Shown here piece after piece: positions 8,004 through 14,886 of a stretch of 64,000 nucleotides of DNA. Below the pieces are notes generated by a model that searched no databases, had not been told where the DNA came from, and saw only the letters and a list, made by a program, of their open reading frames with translations. The position numbers were made by a program, and so were the translations under genes. The stretch comes from JAKAGZ01 sp963783855 (GTDB lineage: Bacteria > Bacteroidota > Ignavibacteria > Ignavibacteriales > Ignavibacteriaceae). Position 1 is the stretch's first letter. Each line of letters opens with the position of its first letter. The DNA lies in assembly GCA_963783855.1 (NCBI GenBank), contig CAWAPE010000014.1:62001-126000 (forward strand), read 5' to 3'.

Positions 8004-8576
8004 ATGGAACAGAAACTAACAGAAAATAAGACATTTGAAAAAAAAGATTTCAGTAAAAGTCCGCTCTACAGGGGCGACTATGAGCTTTGTAAATTCATCA
8101 ACTGTGATTTTTCAGAGGCTAGCCTTTCATTAATAAATTTTATTGACTGTGAATTTGTTAGCTGTAATTTTAGTCTTGCCCGGTTTGGAGAGACCGGTTT
8201 AAGAGATGTAATATTTAAAGAATGTAAAATGATCGGACTTCATTTTGAAAATTGTGCTGAGTTCGGTTTGTCGTTTTCTTTTGAAAGCTGCATTCTAAAC
8301 CATTCTTCTTTCTATAAAAGAAAAATTCAAAAGACTTATTTTAAAGATTGTCAGCTCCACGAAACAGACTTTACAGAATGTGATTTAACAGGAGCTGTGT
8401 TCGATAACTGTGACCTGGAAAGAGCAGTATTCATAAATTCAATTATTGAAAAAACAGACTTCCGTACTTCATATAATTACACAATCGACCCGGAGATAAA
8501 TAAAATCAAAAAAACGAAATTTTCTAAAGACGGACTGGCGGGTTTATTGTCGAAGTATGACATTAAAATTGAGTAG
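8004..8576 (+). CDS. Qnr/MfpA-like pentapeptide repeat protein
   Basis: 190 residues built of A(D/N)LxF-type five-residue repeats, for example CDFSEASLSLINF and CDLTGAVFDNCDLERAVF, predicted to fold as a right-handed quadrilateral beta-helix. The C-terminal DFRTSYNYTIDPEINKIKK and FSKDGLAGLLSKYDI tail matches the dimerisation module of Qnr/YjbI-type proteins. Such proteins can mimic DNA and bind gyrase, giving intrinsic quinolone protection, but many have other or unknown roles. Stands alone, divergent from the kinase gene. Confidence 0.85.
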   Translation: MEQKLTENKTFEKKDFSKSPLYRGDYELCKFINCDFSEASLSLINFIDCEFVSCNFSLARFGETGLRDVIFKECKMIGLHFENCAEFGLSFSFESCILNHSSFYKRKIQKTYFKDCQLHETDFTECDLTGAVFDNCDLERAVFINSIIEKTDFRTSYNYTIDPEINKIKKTKFSKDGLAGLLSKYDIKIE

Positions 8577-8663
8577 CCTGGGTTTGCGACTTTGTTTTTT
8601 GTATAAGAATTTTCTTGCAGGCCCCTAAGAACGCAAAGATTATTTTAATTTTACGATTTAAAA

Positions 8664-9164
8664 ATGATAAACCTTAAAAACAAAAAACCTCGAACCCCAA
8701 TTGTAGCTGCGCGTAAATTAATCGGCAAAAGTATAATTATGCCTTTTTCAGAAAATAAGACCGCTGATCTCTGGAAAAGTTTTATGCCACGAAGAAATAA
8801 AATAAAAGATAAAATCAGCGGGAAATTATTTTCAATTCAGGTTTATCCCCCGGACTTTTTTGAAAACTATAGTCCTGGAATTGAATTTGAAAAACGCGCT
8901 GCTGTTGAGGTATTTGAATTTAATTCAGTTCCGGATGGAATGGAAGCATTTGAACTGCCCGGCGGACTTTACGCTGTTTTTGAATATAAGGGAAAAGCAA
9001 GTGAAGCCACCGACACTTTTGAATATATCTTTTACGACTGGCTTCCAAAATCAAAATATGATCTTGATGACAGACCTCATTTTGAAATACTTGGTGAAAA
9101 ATACAAAACTGATGACCCGGAATCAGAAGAAGAAATCTGGATACCGGTAAAATTAAAAACATAA
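8664..9164 (+). CDS. GyrI-like small-molecule-binding domain protein
   Basis: 166 residues matching the stand-alone GyrI-like/AraC effector-binding fold: an N-terminal RTPIVAARKLIGKSI strand, the LWKSFMPRRNKI helix, a central LPGGLYAVFEYKG strand and the TFEYIFYDWLPKSKY...FEILGEKY block with the family's conserved Glu residues. There is no DNA-binding domain, so it probably binds a ligand or protein. It follows the pentapeptide-repeat gene by 87 bases on the same strand, possibly co-transcribed. Confidence 0.85.
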   Translation: MINLKNKKPRTPIVAARKLIGKSIIMPFSENKTADLWKSFMPRRNKIKDKISGKLFSIQVYPPDFFENYSPGIEFEKRAAVEVFEFNSVPDGMEAFELPGGLYAVFEYKGKASEATDTFEYIFYDWLPKSKYDLDDRPHFEILGEKYKTDDPESEEEIWIPVKLKT

Positions 9165-9306
9165 AAAGATCTTTTGACATACATTGTCGGCCAGATATTG
9201 CTTAGTATACTTTTTTATTGAACTTTAAAATTATTTTATCGGGTTATCGTAGCCAAATTGCAGAATTGGATAATTAAACTACCAAAAAATATTATTGTTA
9301 AAGATT

Positions 9307-10170
9307 ATGAAAGACATTGATAATCTTCAATTTCAAAAACTCCGTTTTAATGATTTAAAAACACTCATTAAATGGGCTGAAGAAGAAGGCTGGAATCCAG
9401 GAATAAATGATGCTGAAATATTCTGGAACACGGATCCCGAAGGGTACTACGGCTTTTACCACAATGGAGATTTAATCGCCGGCGGATCGATAGTATCATA
9501 CAGCGGCGAGTTCGGTTTTATGGGATTTTTCATTGTTAAACAGGAATACAGGTCATATGGAATTGGAAGAAAACTCTGGTATCAGAGACGGGACACTTTA
9601 ATATCAAGATTAAATGAAGGCGTTACAATAGGGATGGACGGGGTTGTGGATATGCAGCCTTTCTATAATAAAGGCGGGTTTAAAATTGAATTCCGCGATG
9701 AGCGCCACGAAAAAATAGGCGAAACATTCGAAGTAGATAAGAATATTTCGCCTATTGAAGAAGCTGATTTTGACTCCGTTTTAGCTTATGATAAAAAATG
9801 TTTTGGATTTGCACGTCCACGGTTTTTAATTCCCTGGCTTAAACAACCTTCTGTAAAAACTTTTAAATATAAAGCAGGTAGGGAGCTTAAAGGTTTTGCG
9901 GTAATAAGAAAAGCTATGAAGGGTTATAAAATTTGTCCGCTCTTTGCAGATAATGCTGAAATTGCAGAAGAAATATATAAAGCCTGCCTGAATTCTGTTG
10001 TGGGTGAACTATTATATCTGGATATCCCGGTTATTAACAAAGACGCAGTTGCCCTGATTAAAAAATATAAAACTACATACGTTTTTGAATGCGCAAGAAT
10101 GTATTACGGAAAACCGCCCGAAATAGACATCAACAAAGTATTTGGAATTACTACATTTGAACTGGGATAA
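9307..10170 (+). CDS. GNAT-family N-acetyltransferase (two-domain)
   Basis: 287 residues from ATG 9307; a TTG 12 bases upstream is an alternative. The first half is a GNAT fold with the acetyl-CoA loop EYRSYGIGRKLW (Q/RxxGxG/A type) and GMDGVVDMQPFYNKGGF. The second half (about 150-287) is the GNAT-associated C-terminal domain seen in YitH/HolE-like acetyltransferases, starting ISPIEEADFDSVLAYD and holding CFGFARPRFL. Cytosolic; acceptor substrate unknown. Confidence 0.85.
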   Translation: MKDIDNLQFQKLRFNDLKTLIKWAEEEGWNPGINDAEIFWNTDPEGYYGFYHNGDLIAGGSIVSYSGEFGFMGFFIVKQEYRSYGIGRKLWYQRRDTLISRLNEGVTIGMDGVVDMQPFYNKGGFKIEFRDERHEKIGETFEVDKNISPIEEADFDSVLAYDKKCFGFARPRFLIPWLKQPSVKTFKYKAGRELKGFAVIRKAMKGYKICPLFADNAEIAEEIYKACLNSVVGELLYLDIPVINKDAVALIKKYKTTYVFECARMYYGKPPEIDINKVFGITTFELG

Positions 10171-10223
10171 AATTCCGATACCTCTCTTAAAATTGCAGAA
10201 CACAGGCAGTAAGTATTAATTGA

Positions 10224-10289
10224 GTCCCCGCTCAACATTAATATTTACACTAAATTTTATTATTATTGGATAAATAAAATTGCGGGGAC
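10224..10289 (+). promoter_or_regulatory. inverted repeat that could mask the dinB-like ribosome site
   Basis: GTCCCCGC (10224-10231) and GCGGGGAC (10282-10289) are perfectly complementary across a 50-base loop. The 3' arm contains the GGGG of the ribosome site for the gene starting at 10295. Translational masking is inference. Confidence 0.35.
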
Positions 10290-10294
10290 GGAGT

Positions 10295-10816
10295 ATGACT
10301 CATTGGGAAAGCAGCAATAATATACCAGACGAACTGGAAAGAAATCGCAGAGTTTTTGAAAATCTATTTAGACACAAACAGAAAGAAGAATATCTGTGGA
10401 GGCCCGCACCGGAAAAATGGTGCCTGCTTGAAATCCTGTGTCACCTTTACGATGAAGAAAGAGAAGATTTTCGTGCAAGGACAAAACATACACTTGAAAC
10501 ACCCAAAGAACCACTCCCGCAGATTGATCCGCAGGGCTGGGTAATATCCAGAAAATATATTGAACAGGATTACGGTGAAAAACTAAATCAATTCTTAAAA
10601 GAGCGGGAACAATCCCTTGAATGGCTTCGTTCTCTTTCAAAACCGGCATGGGAAAATTATCACAAACACCCTAAGTTCGGCAAAATGACTGCAAGAATGT
10701 TTTTAGCAAACTGGCTTGCTCATGATTATCTGCACATACGCCAGATATTAAATTTAAAATTTCAATACCTAAAAAATTTAACCAATGAAGATTTGACGTA
10801 TGCCGGAAACTGGTAA
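10295..10816 (+). CDS. DinB-superfamily protein
   Basis: 173 residues from ATG 10295, preceded by GGGGACGGAG; an upstream TTG at 10280 is less likely. The four-helix-bundle DinB fold is indicated by the PEKWCLLEILCHLYDEERED helix (metal-binding His in CHLYDEE) and the C-terminal LANWLAHDYLHIRQI helix with paired His residues. These proteins are metal-binding and often act in thiol-dependent or resistance chemistry, but no specific activity can be assigned. Confidence 0.85.
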   Translation: MTHWESSNNIPDELERNRRVFENLFRHKQKEEYLWRPAPEKWCLLEILCHLYDEEREDFRARTKHTLETPKEPLPQIDPQGWVISRKYIEQDYGEKLNQFLKEREQSLEWLRSLSKPAWENYHKHPKFGKMTARMFLANWLAHDYLHIRQILNLKFQYLKNLTNEDLTYAGNW

Positions 10817-10853
10817 TAATTGAAAACAAGAAAGAAAACAAACAGGACATAAA

Positions 10854-11312
10854 ATGATTTCTGATTCATTAAATAATTTAAAGAAGTATGAACACCTGGT
10901 TCCTCTAACAAAAGAAATAATTAATTATTTGGAGAGTAATGATATTTATTCATTAAGCGGAGGCAGATATGAAATTGCCGGAGATTCCGCTTTTATATTG
11001 ATCCAGGAATATTATACAATGCCCGAAACTGAAAAGGACTGGGAATCACATAAAAAGTATATCGACATTCAGCTTGTAATGGACGGTTGTGAATATATGG
11101 GTTATTCACCAAAAGACTTCTTAAATATCAAAAAAGAATACAGTACAGAAAACGATATAATATTTTATGAAAATGATGACAAGGAACACAGCAATATAAT
11201 GGTGCATAAGAATCATTTCTGTATCTTTTTTCCTGAAGATGCGCACAAGCCGGGTTTACATACAAAAGAAGTTAGTCGTGTTAAAAAAGCCGTTATTAAA
11301 GTAATGGTCTAA
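10854..11312 (+). CDS. YhcH/YjgK/YiaL family protein (DUF386)
   Basis: 152 residues, the family's normal size, with the cupin-like signature: MPETEKDWESHKKYIDIQ, a conserved GCEYMGY segment and the C-terminal FCIFFPEDAHKPG metal-site strand. Enteric relatives sit in sialic-acid and sugar-acid operons (YhcH, YiaL, EbgC), acting on sugar anomers or beta-galactoside products. Here no sugar genes adjoin it, so the substrate is open. It ends one base before the next start, so the two are co-translated. Confidence 0.9.
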   Translation: MISDSLNNLKKYEHLVPLTKEIINYLESNDIYSLSGGRYEIAGDSAFILIQEYYTMPETEKDWESHKKYIDIQLVMDGCEYMGYSPKDFLNIKKEYSTENDIIFYENDDKEHSNIMVHKNHFCIFFPEDAHKPGLHTKEVSRVKKAVIKVMV

Positions 11313-11313
11313 A

Positions 11314-11775
11314 ATGGAAAACGAACTTAATACAAAGAAAGAATTATATTCAGCCTGTGCAAATTATGTTGAATCAAAAATTAAACAGATTACAGATGCT
11401 CTTAATGAATTGCAGCAAGCGGCAAACCAGGAAACTAAAAGCAGCATGGGTGATAAATATGAAACAGGCCGATCATCCATTCACCTGGAAATGGAAAAAT
11501 ATTCCGGAAAGCTAAACGAATTTACTAATTTGAAAAAAATTCTTTTTCATATTAATTCCGAAAGAAATTATGATACTGCACAACCCGGGTGTGTGGTTTA
11601 TACCAACAACGCTAATTATTTTATTGCAATAAATGCAGGTGAATTTGAAATTCACGGAATAAAATATTTAACTATTTCACTTGCTTCACCACTTGGAAAA
11701 GAACTATATAAAAGAAAGTCGGGAGATAAATTTACATTTAGAAATAAAGAATTTAAAATTGATAATGTTTTTTGA
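11314..11775 (+). CDS. Gre-like transcription-factor-related protein
   Basis: 153 residues. The N-terminal half is a long helical hairpin (NYVESKIKQITDALNELQQAA and EMEKYSGKLNEFTNLKKIL) as in GreA/GreB coiled coils; the C-terminal half holds the FKBP-like domain with ISLASPLGKELYKRKSGDKF, the Gre hallmark. It is a member of the small Bacteroidota Gre-like group often mislabelled 3-oxoacyl-ACP synthase. It probably binds the RNA polymerase secondary channel. The basic/acidic hairpin tip needed for cleavage is not clearly conserved, so it could be an anti-Gre factor. Spaced one base from the gene upstream. Confidence 0.75.
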   Translation: MENELNTKKELYSACANYVESKIKQITDALNELQQAANQETKSSMGDKYETGRSSIHLEMEKYSGKLNEFTNLKKILFHINSERNYDTAQPGCVVYTNNANYFIAINAGEFEIHGIKYLTISLASPLGKELYKRKSGDKFTFRNKEFKIDNVF

Positions 11776-11824
11776 TGATTTATTCTTAACAACGTAGAGT
11801 AATCCAGTTAAGACACAGTAGATA

Positions 11825-11838
11825 TGACCCACAAGTCA
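11825..11838. promoter_or_regulatory. TGAC-N6-GTCA palindrome, copy 1
   Basis: TGACCCACAAGTCA, first of three same-spacing inverted repeats in the gap before the HisH-like gene. The form resembles TetR-family operators; no TetR gene is in the window. Confidence 0.5.
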
Positions 11839-11896
11839 TATTAAATTTACTACAGGATTTGTGAAAAAATTTTGTAAACAATCCAACTCTATATTA

Positions 11897-11910
11897 TGAC
11901 TTTTCAGTCA
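11897..11910. promoter_or_regulatory. TGAC-N6-GTCA palindrome, copy 2
   Basis: TGACTTTTCAGTCA, 72 bases after copy 1; the centre differs but both arms are identical. Confidence 0.55.
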
Positions 11911-11950
11911 ATTTTTAATTTCATTGAAGAATTAGTGTCCACATTTTTTT

Positions 11951-11964
11951 TGACCTTTCAGTCA
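11951..11964. promoter_or_regulatory. TGAC-N6-GTCA palindrome, copy 3
   Basis: TGACCTTTCAGTCA, 54 bases after copy 2 and 83 bases before the start at 12047, followed by an AT-rich promoter-like stretch (TATATTTA). Confidence 0.55.
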
Positions 11965-12046
11965 TCATTCTTTTGTACAATTTTGCTTATATTTACCCTT
12001 TGTACTAAAACATTTTAGCGGTACTATCCGGGGTGGGGTAAATTTT

Positions 12047-12637
12047 ATGATCGCTTTAGTCGATTACGGAAATGAGAAAATAGAATCAATTGCAGGGGCG
12101 CTAAGTTCACTGAATGTGAATTTTAAGATCACACAATCAGAAAGTGAGATAATAAGTTCAGAAAAGGTGATTTTCCCCGGTTATGGAGAAGCATCTGATG
12201 CGATAAAAAAATTGCATCTTACAAACCTTTACTCGGTTTTAAGATTATGCAAAAAGCCAATGCTTGGCGTTTGTCTCGGGATGCAATTGATGGCCGATAT
12301 TTCAACCGAGGGAGGAAAAATTCAATGCCTTGGCATTTTCCCGGTAGTTGCTGAAAAATTCAGCGGTGAAAAAATGAAAGTCCCGTTTTCCTGCTGGAGT
12401 GAAGTAGAGATTTTAGAAGATAGTAAACTGTTCACCGGACTAAATAAAAAAGAAAACTTTTATTTTGGTAATTCCTACTACCTGCCGGTGAATGAGTTTA
12501 CTACTTCTGTTTCAGAAAATGTAGTTAAATTTTCAGCTACTGTAGAAAAAGATAATTATTACGCCGTCCAGTTTTATCCTGAAAAATCAGGAGATGCAGG
12601 ACAAAAAGTATTACAAAATTTTATAGAACTCTGTTAA
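12047..12637 (+). CDS. HisH-like glutamine amidotransferase homologue lacking the catalytic His
   Basis: 196 residues, HisH length, with the class I amidotransferase nucleophile elbow GVCLGMQL (Cys76) and IFPGYGEASDA near the N-terminus. The C-terminal motif that should read xFHPEKS is FYPEKS: the catalytic His is Tyr177 while Glu179 remains. The HisF-contact motif PHMGW is also replaced by PFSCW. No other his genes are nearby. It is therefore unlikely to be the histidine-pathway glutaminase and may be a regulatory or ammonia-channel paralogue. GGGGTGGGG upstream of the ATG is a strong ribosome site; three TGAC-N6-GTCA palindromes precede it. Fourteen bases separate it from the thioesterase gene. 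Confidence 0.8.
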   Translation: MIALVDYGNEKIESIAGALSSLNVNFKITQSESEIISSEKVIFPGYGEASDAIKKLHLTNLYSVLRLCKKPMLGVCLGMQLMADISTEGGKIQCLGIFPVVAEKFSGEKMKVPFSCWSEVEILEDSKLFTGLNKKENFYFGNSYYLPVNEFTTSVSENVVKFSATVEKDNYYAVQFYPEKSGDAGQKVLQNFIELC

Positions 12638-12651
12638 CCGGAAATTAGTTT

Positions 12652-13059
12652 ATGTACTCAGTTTTTGAATCAGAAATAAAAATTCGTCCTGATGATATTG
12701 ATCTGAATAACCATGTTCATAACACAAAATACCTCGATTTTGTTTTGGCGGCTCGTTATGAGCAGATGATAAATAATTATAAAATGTCTATGGAAGAATT
12801 TCACGGCCTCGGATTCAACTGGTTTGTAAGTGCAACGTACATAGAATATAAAAGAGCCCTGATGCTTGGTGATAAAATCTCTGTCAGGACACAAATAGAT
12901 TCTGTTAACGGAGCGCAAAGCAAAGTAAATTTCTGGATAGTAAAAAACGAGAACAACAAAATAGCTGCGGAAGGATATCTCCTCTACACAATGGTATCAT
13001 TAAAATCAGGAAGGCCTGTGAGAATACCGGAAGATATTATAAAAAGATACTCAGTATAA
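12652..13059 (+). CDS. acyl-CoA thioesterase, 4HBT/YbgC-like
   Basis: 135 residues, hot-dog fold. The signature RPDDIDLNNHVHNTKYLDF (about residues 13-31) carries the Asp/His active-site region of 4-hydroxybenzoyl-CoA thioesterase-like enzymes, and VSATYIEYKRALMLGDKI matches the second conserved strand. Substrate likely an acyl-CoA or acyl-ACP. Probably co-transcribed with the HisH-like gene 14 bases upstream. Confidence 0.85.
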   Translation: MYSVFESEIKIRPDDIDLNNHVHNTKYLDFVLAARYEQMINNYKMSMEEFHGLGFNWFVSATYIEYKRALMLGDKISVRTQIDSVNGAQSKVNFWIVKNENNKIAAEGYLLYTMVSLKSGRPVRIPEDIIKRYSV

Positions 13060-13170
13060 ACAATAGTTTAATCCGTTCGTTTTACAAATCATCGACAGAT
13101 TTTTTTTGATTGCAAAAGAATCAAATAATATTATTTTCAAAGGATAATTGTAAAGATAGGAAAACAGACT

Positions 13171-14226
13171 ATGGAACAGTTTTTAGAAAAATCATATTTC
13201 GGAAATACAGTTTTAGCTTACATCACAGCCGTTGGGATTTTTATCCTTGGTGTGTTGGTCGTTTATGTTTTCAAAAAAATCATACTGTCAAGACTCGAGA
13301 AATGGGCTGAAAATACAGAAACCAAACTTGATGATCTTTTAGTAAAGGGGGTGGAGAAATCAATAATTCCACTTTTATACTTTGGTGCTTTTTATACAGC
13401 TGCACAAACTCTTACTCTTGTACCAAAATTTGCAAAGACGCTACAGGTAGCATCTGTAATACTATTAACCTTTTATTTTCTCAAATCACTTACTGCAGTA
13501 TTAAACCATGCTTTTATTTCTTACATAAGAAGAAAAAAACATGGGGCAGAAAGAGAAAAGCAAATGAGAGGAATTACAACTGTTGCTAATATTCTAATCT
13601 GGGTTCTCGGGTTGTTGTTCTTACTTGATAATCTTGGTTTTAAAATTTCATCTGTTGTTGCCGGATTAGGAATTGGTGGCATTGCAATTGCGCTTGCTGC
13701 ACAGGCAGTCCTTGGAGATTTATTCAGCTATTTTGTTATCTTTTTCGATCGCCCGTTTGAAATAGGTGATTTTCTTGTTATTGGTGACAAAGTCGGTTCT
13801 GTTGAGTATATCGGAATTAAGACAACGAGAATAAGGGCTCTTGGTGGCGAACAACTGATTTTTCACAATACTGATCTAACAAATTCCAGAATCCATAATT
13901 ACAAAAAAATGGAGCGGCGCAGAGTTGTTTTTAAAATCGGAGTCATTTATCAAACTAAAGCTGACCAACTTGAAGAAATTCCCAATATGGTAAAAAAGAT
14001 AATTGAAGACCAGGAGGACGCCGTATTTGACCGGGGGCATTTTGCTACATTCGGAGATTTCAGTTTAAACTTTGAGTTCGTTTACTATGTGATCGGGGCA
14101 GATTATGTACACTATATGGATATACAACAGGCGATAAATTTAAATATTTACAGGAAATTTGAAGAGAATGGAATCGTATTTGCTTATCCCACTCAAACCT
14201 TATTCATGAATAAAGAAAACCAATAA
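13171..14226 (+). CDS. MscS-family mechanosensitive channel
   Basis: 351 residues: three or more N-terminal transmembrane segments, then the pore helix and TM3 hinge VAGLGIGGIAIALAAQAVL, rich in Gly/Ala as in MscS, followed by the beta domain (FEIGDFLVIGDKVGSVEYIG) and a cytosolic alpha/beta cage with LTNSRIHNYKKMERRR. It would gate on membrane tension and release solutes under hypo-osmotic shock. Standalone gene; start at the ATG 13171. Confidence 0.9.
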   Translation: MEQFLEKSYFGNTVLAYITAVGIFILGVLVVYVFKKIILSRLEKWAENTETKLDDLLVKGVEKSIIPLLYFGAFYTAAQTLTLVPKFAKTLQVASVILLTFYFLKSLTAVLNHAFISYIRRKKHGAEREKQMRGITTVANILIWVLGLLFLLDNLGFKISSVVAGLGIGGIAIALAAQAVLGDLFSYFVIFFDRPFEIGDFLVIGDKVGSVEYIGIKTTRIRALGGEQLIFHNTDLTNSRIHNYKKMERRRVVFKIGVIYQTKADQLEEIPNMVKKIIEDQEDAVFDRGHFATFGDFSLNFEFVYYVIGADYVHYMDIQQAINLNIYRKFEENGIVFAYPTQTLFMNKENQ

Positions 14227-14258
14227 ATTTAAATTTCCGGATTAATAAAATATTTATT

Positions 14259-14810
14259 TTAATTAGTTAATCTTAAAACAACATTATCAAAATAAGTGAA
14301 CCCCTGTGGAACAACATATTCTGAGCCACTTAAATATATTTCTATACTGTCTCCCTGAACAGCAGTAAATTCAGCTTCAATATTATATTTGTGCCAGCTT
14401 TTAGATCTTATAGTTTCTCTTTTAAAATTTATTTTCGCTGATCCTTTCTTTAAATATATATCCAGCGTTCCTGGATCTTCGGTAGCTTTTGCCCAAAAAC
14501 TAAGTGAATATTTGTGTGTCCCTGTTCTCGCTTCAATTGTTTTAGACACAATTGCACCGGCATCTTTTGCTTTAAGAAATATAGAAAAATGTCCTCCCTC
14601 AACAGGTGCTTCGTTTGCTAGTTTAACAACAGGGGGTCCGGGATTTACCCATCCATCCCAGGATGCAACACCATCAGATTCAAATGAAGATGCAAAAACA
14701 ATGTTTTGGTTTCCTTTATTATCGTCGGCGCCTACAATCGTATTTACTTCTTTACTGCAGCCGGAGATAATTAGTAGAAAAGATAAGACGGTTAAAATGC
14801 GTGTTTTCAT
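14259..14810 (-). CDS. lipoprotein with galactose-binding-like (CBM-type) domain
   Basis: 183 residues. A lipobox (LLIISGC, Cys at about 18) follows a short hydrophobic signal. The mature part shows the jelly-roll pattern of carbohydrate-binding modules: FASSFESDGVASWDGW, a YSLSFWAKATEDPGTLDIYL strand and C-terminal FTYFDNVVLRL. Surface or periplasmic anchoring via lipid is expected; ligand unknown. GGGAGGTACCTT before the ATG supports this start. It lies 76 bases beyond the 5' side of the sucrose operon's end and may be read separately. Confidence 0.75.
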   Translation of the reverse strand: MKTRILTVLSFLLIISGCSKEVNTIVGADDNKGNQNIVFASSFESDGVASWDGWVNPGPPVVKLANEAPVEGGHFSIFLKAKDAGAIVSKTIEARTGTHKYSLSFWAKATEDPGTLDIYLKKGSAKINFKRETIRSKSWHKYNIEAEFTAVQGDSIEIYLSGSEYVVPQGFTYFDNVVLRLTN

Positions 14811-14886
14811 AAGGTACCTCCCAAATACCAGTCAGAAAAGTAAAAAGATAATACTTAAAAAGCTATATCAATATAAGTAAAGTGTA

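Noticed and set aside
14389..14880. 163-codon plus-strand ORF opposite the lipoprotein gene
   Set aside because: Antisense shadow; the lipobox gene on the minus strand explains the codon pattern and has a ribosome site.
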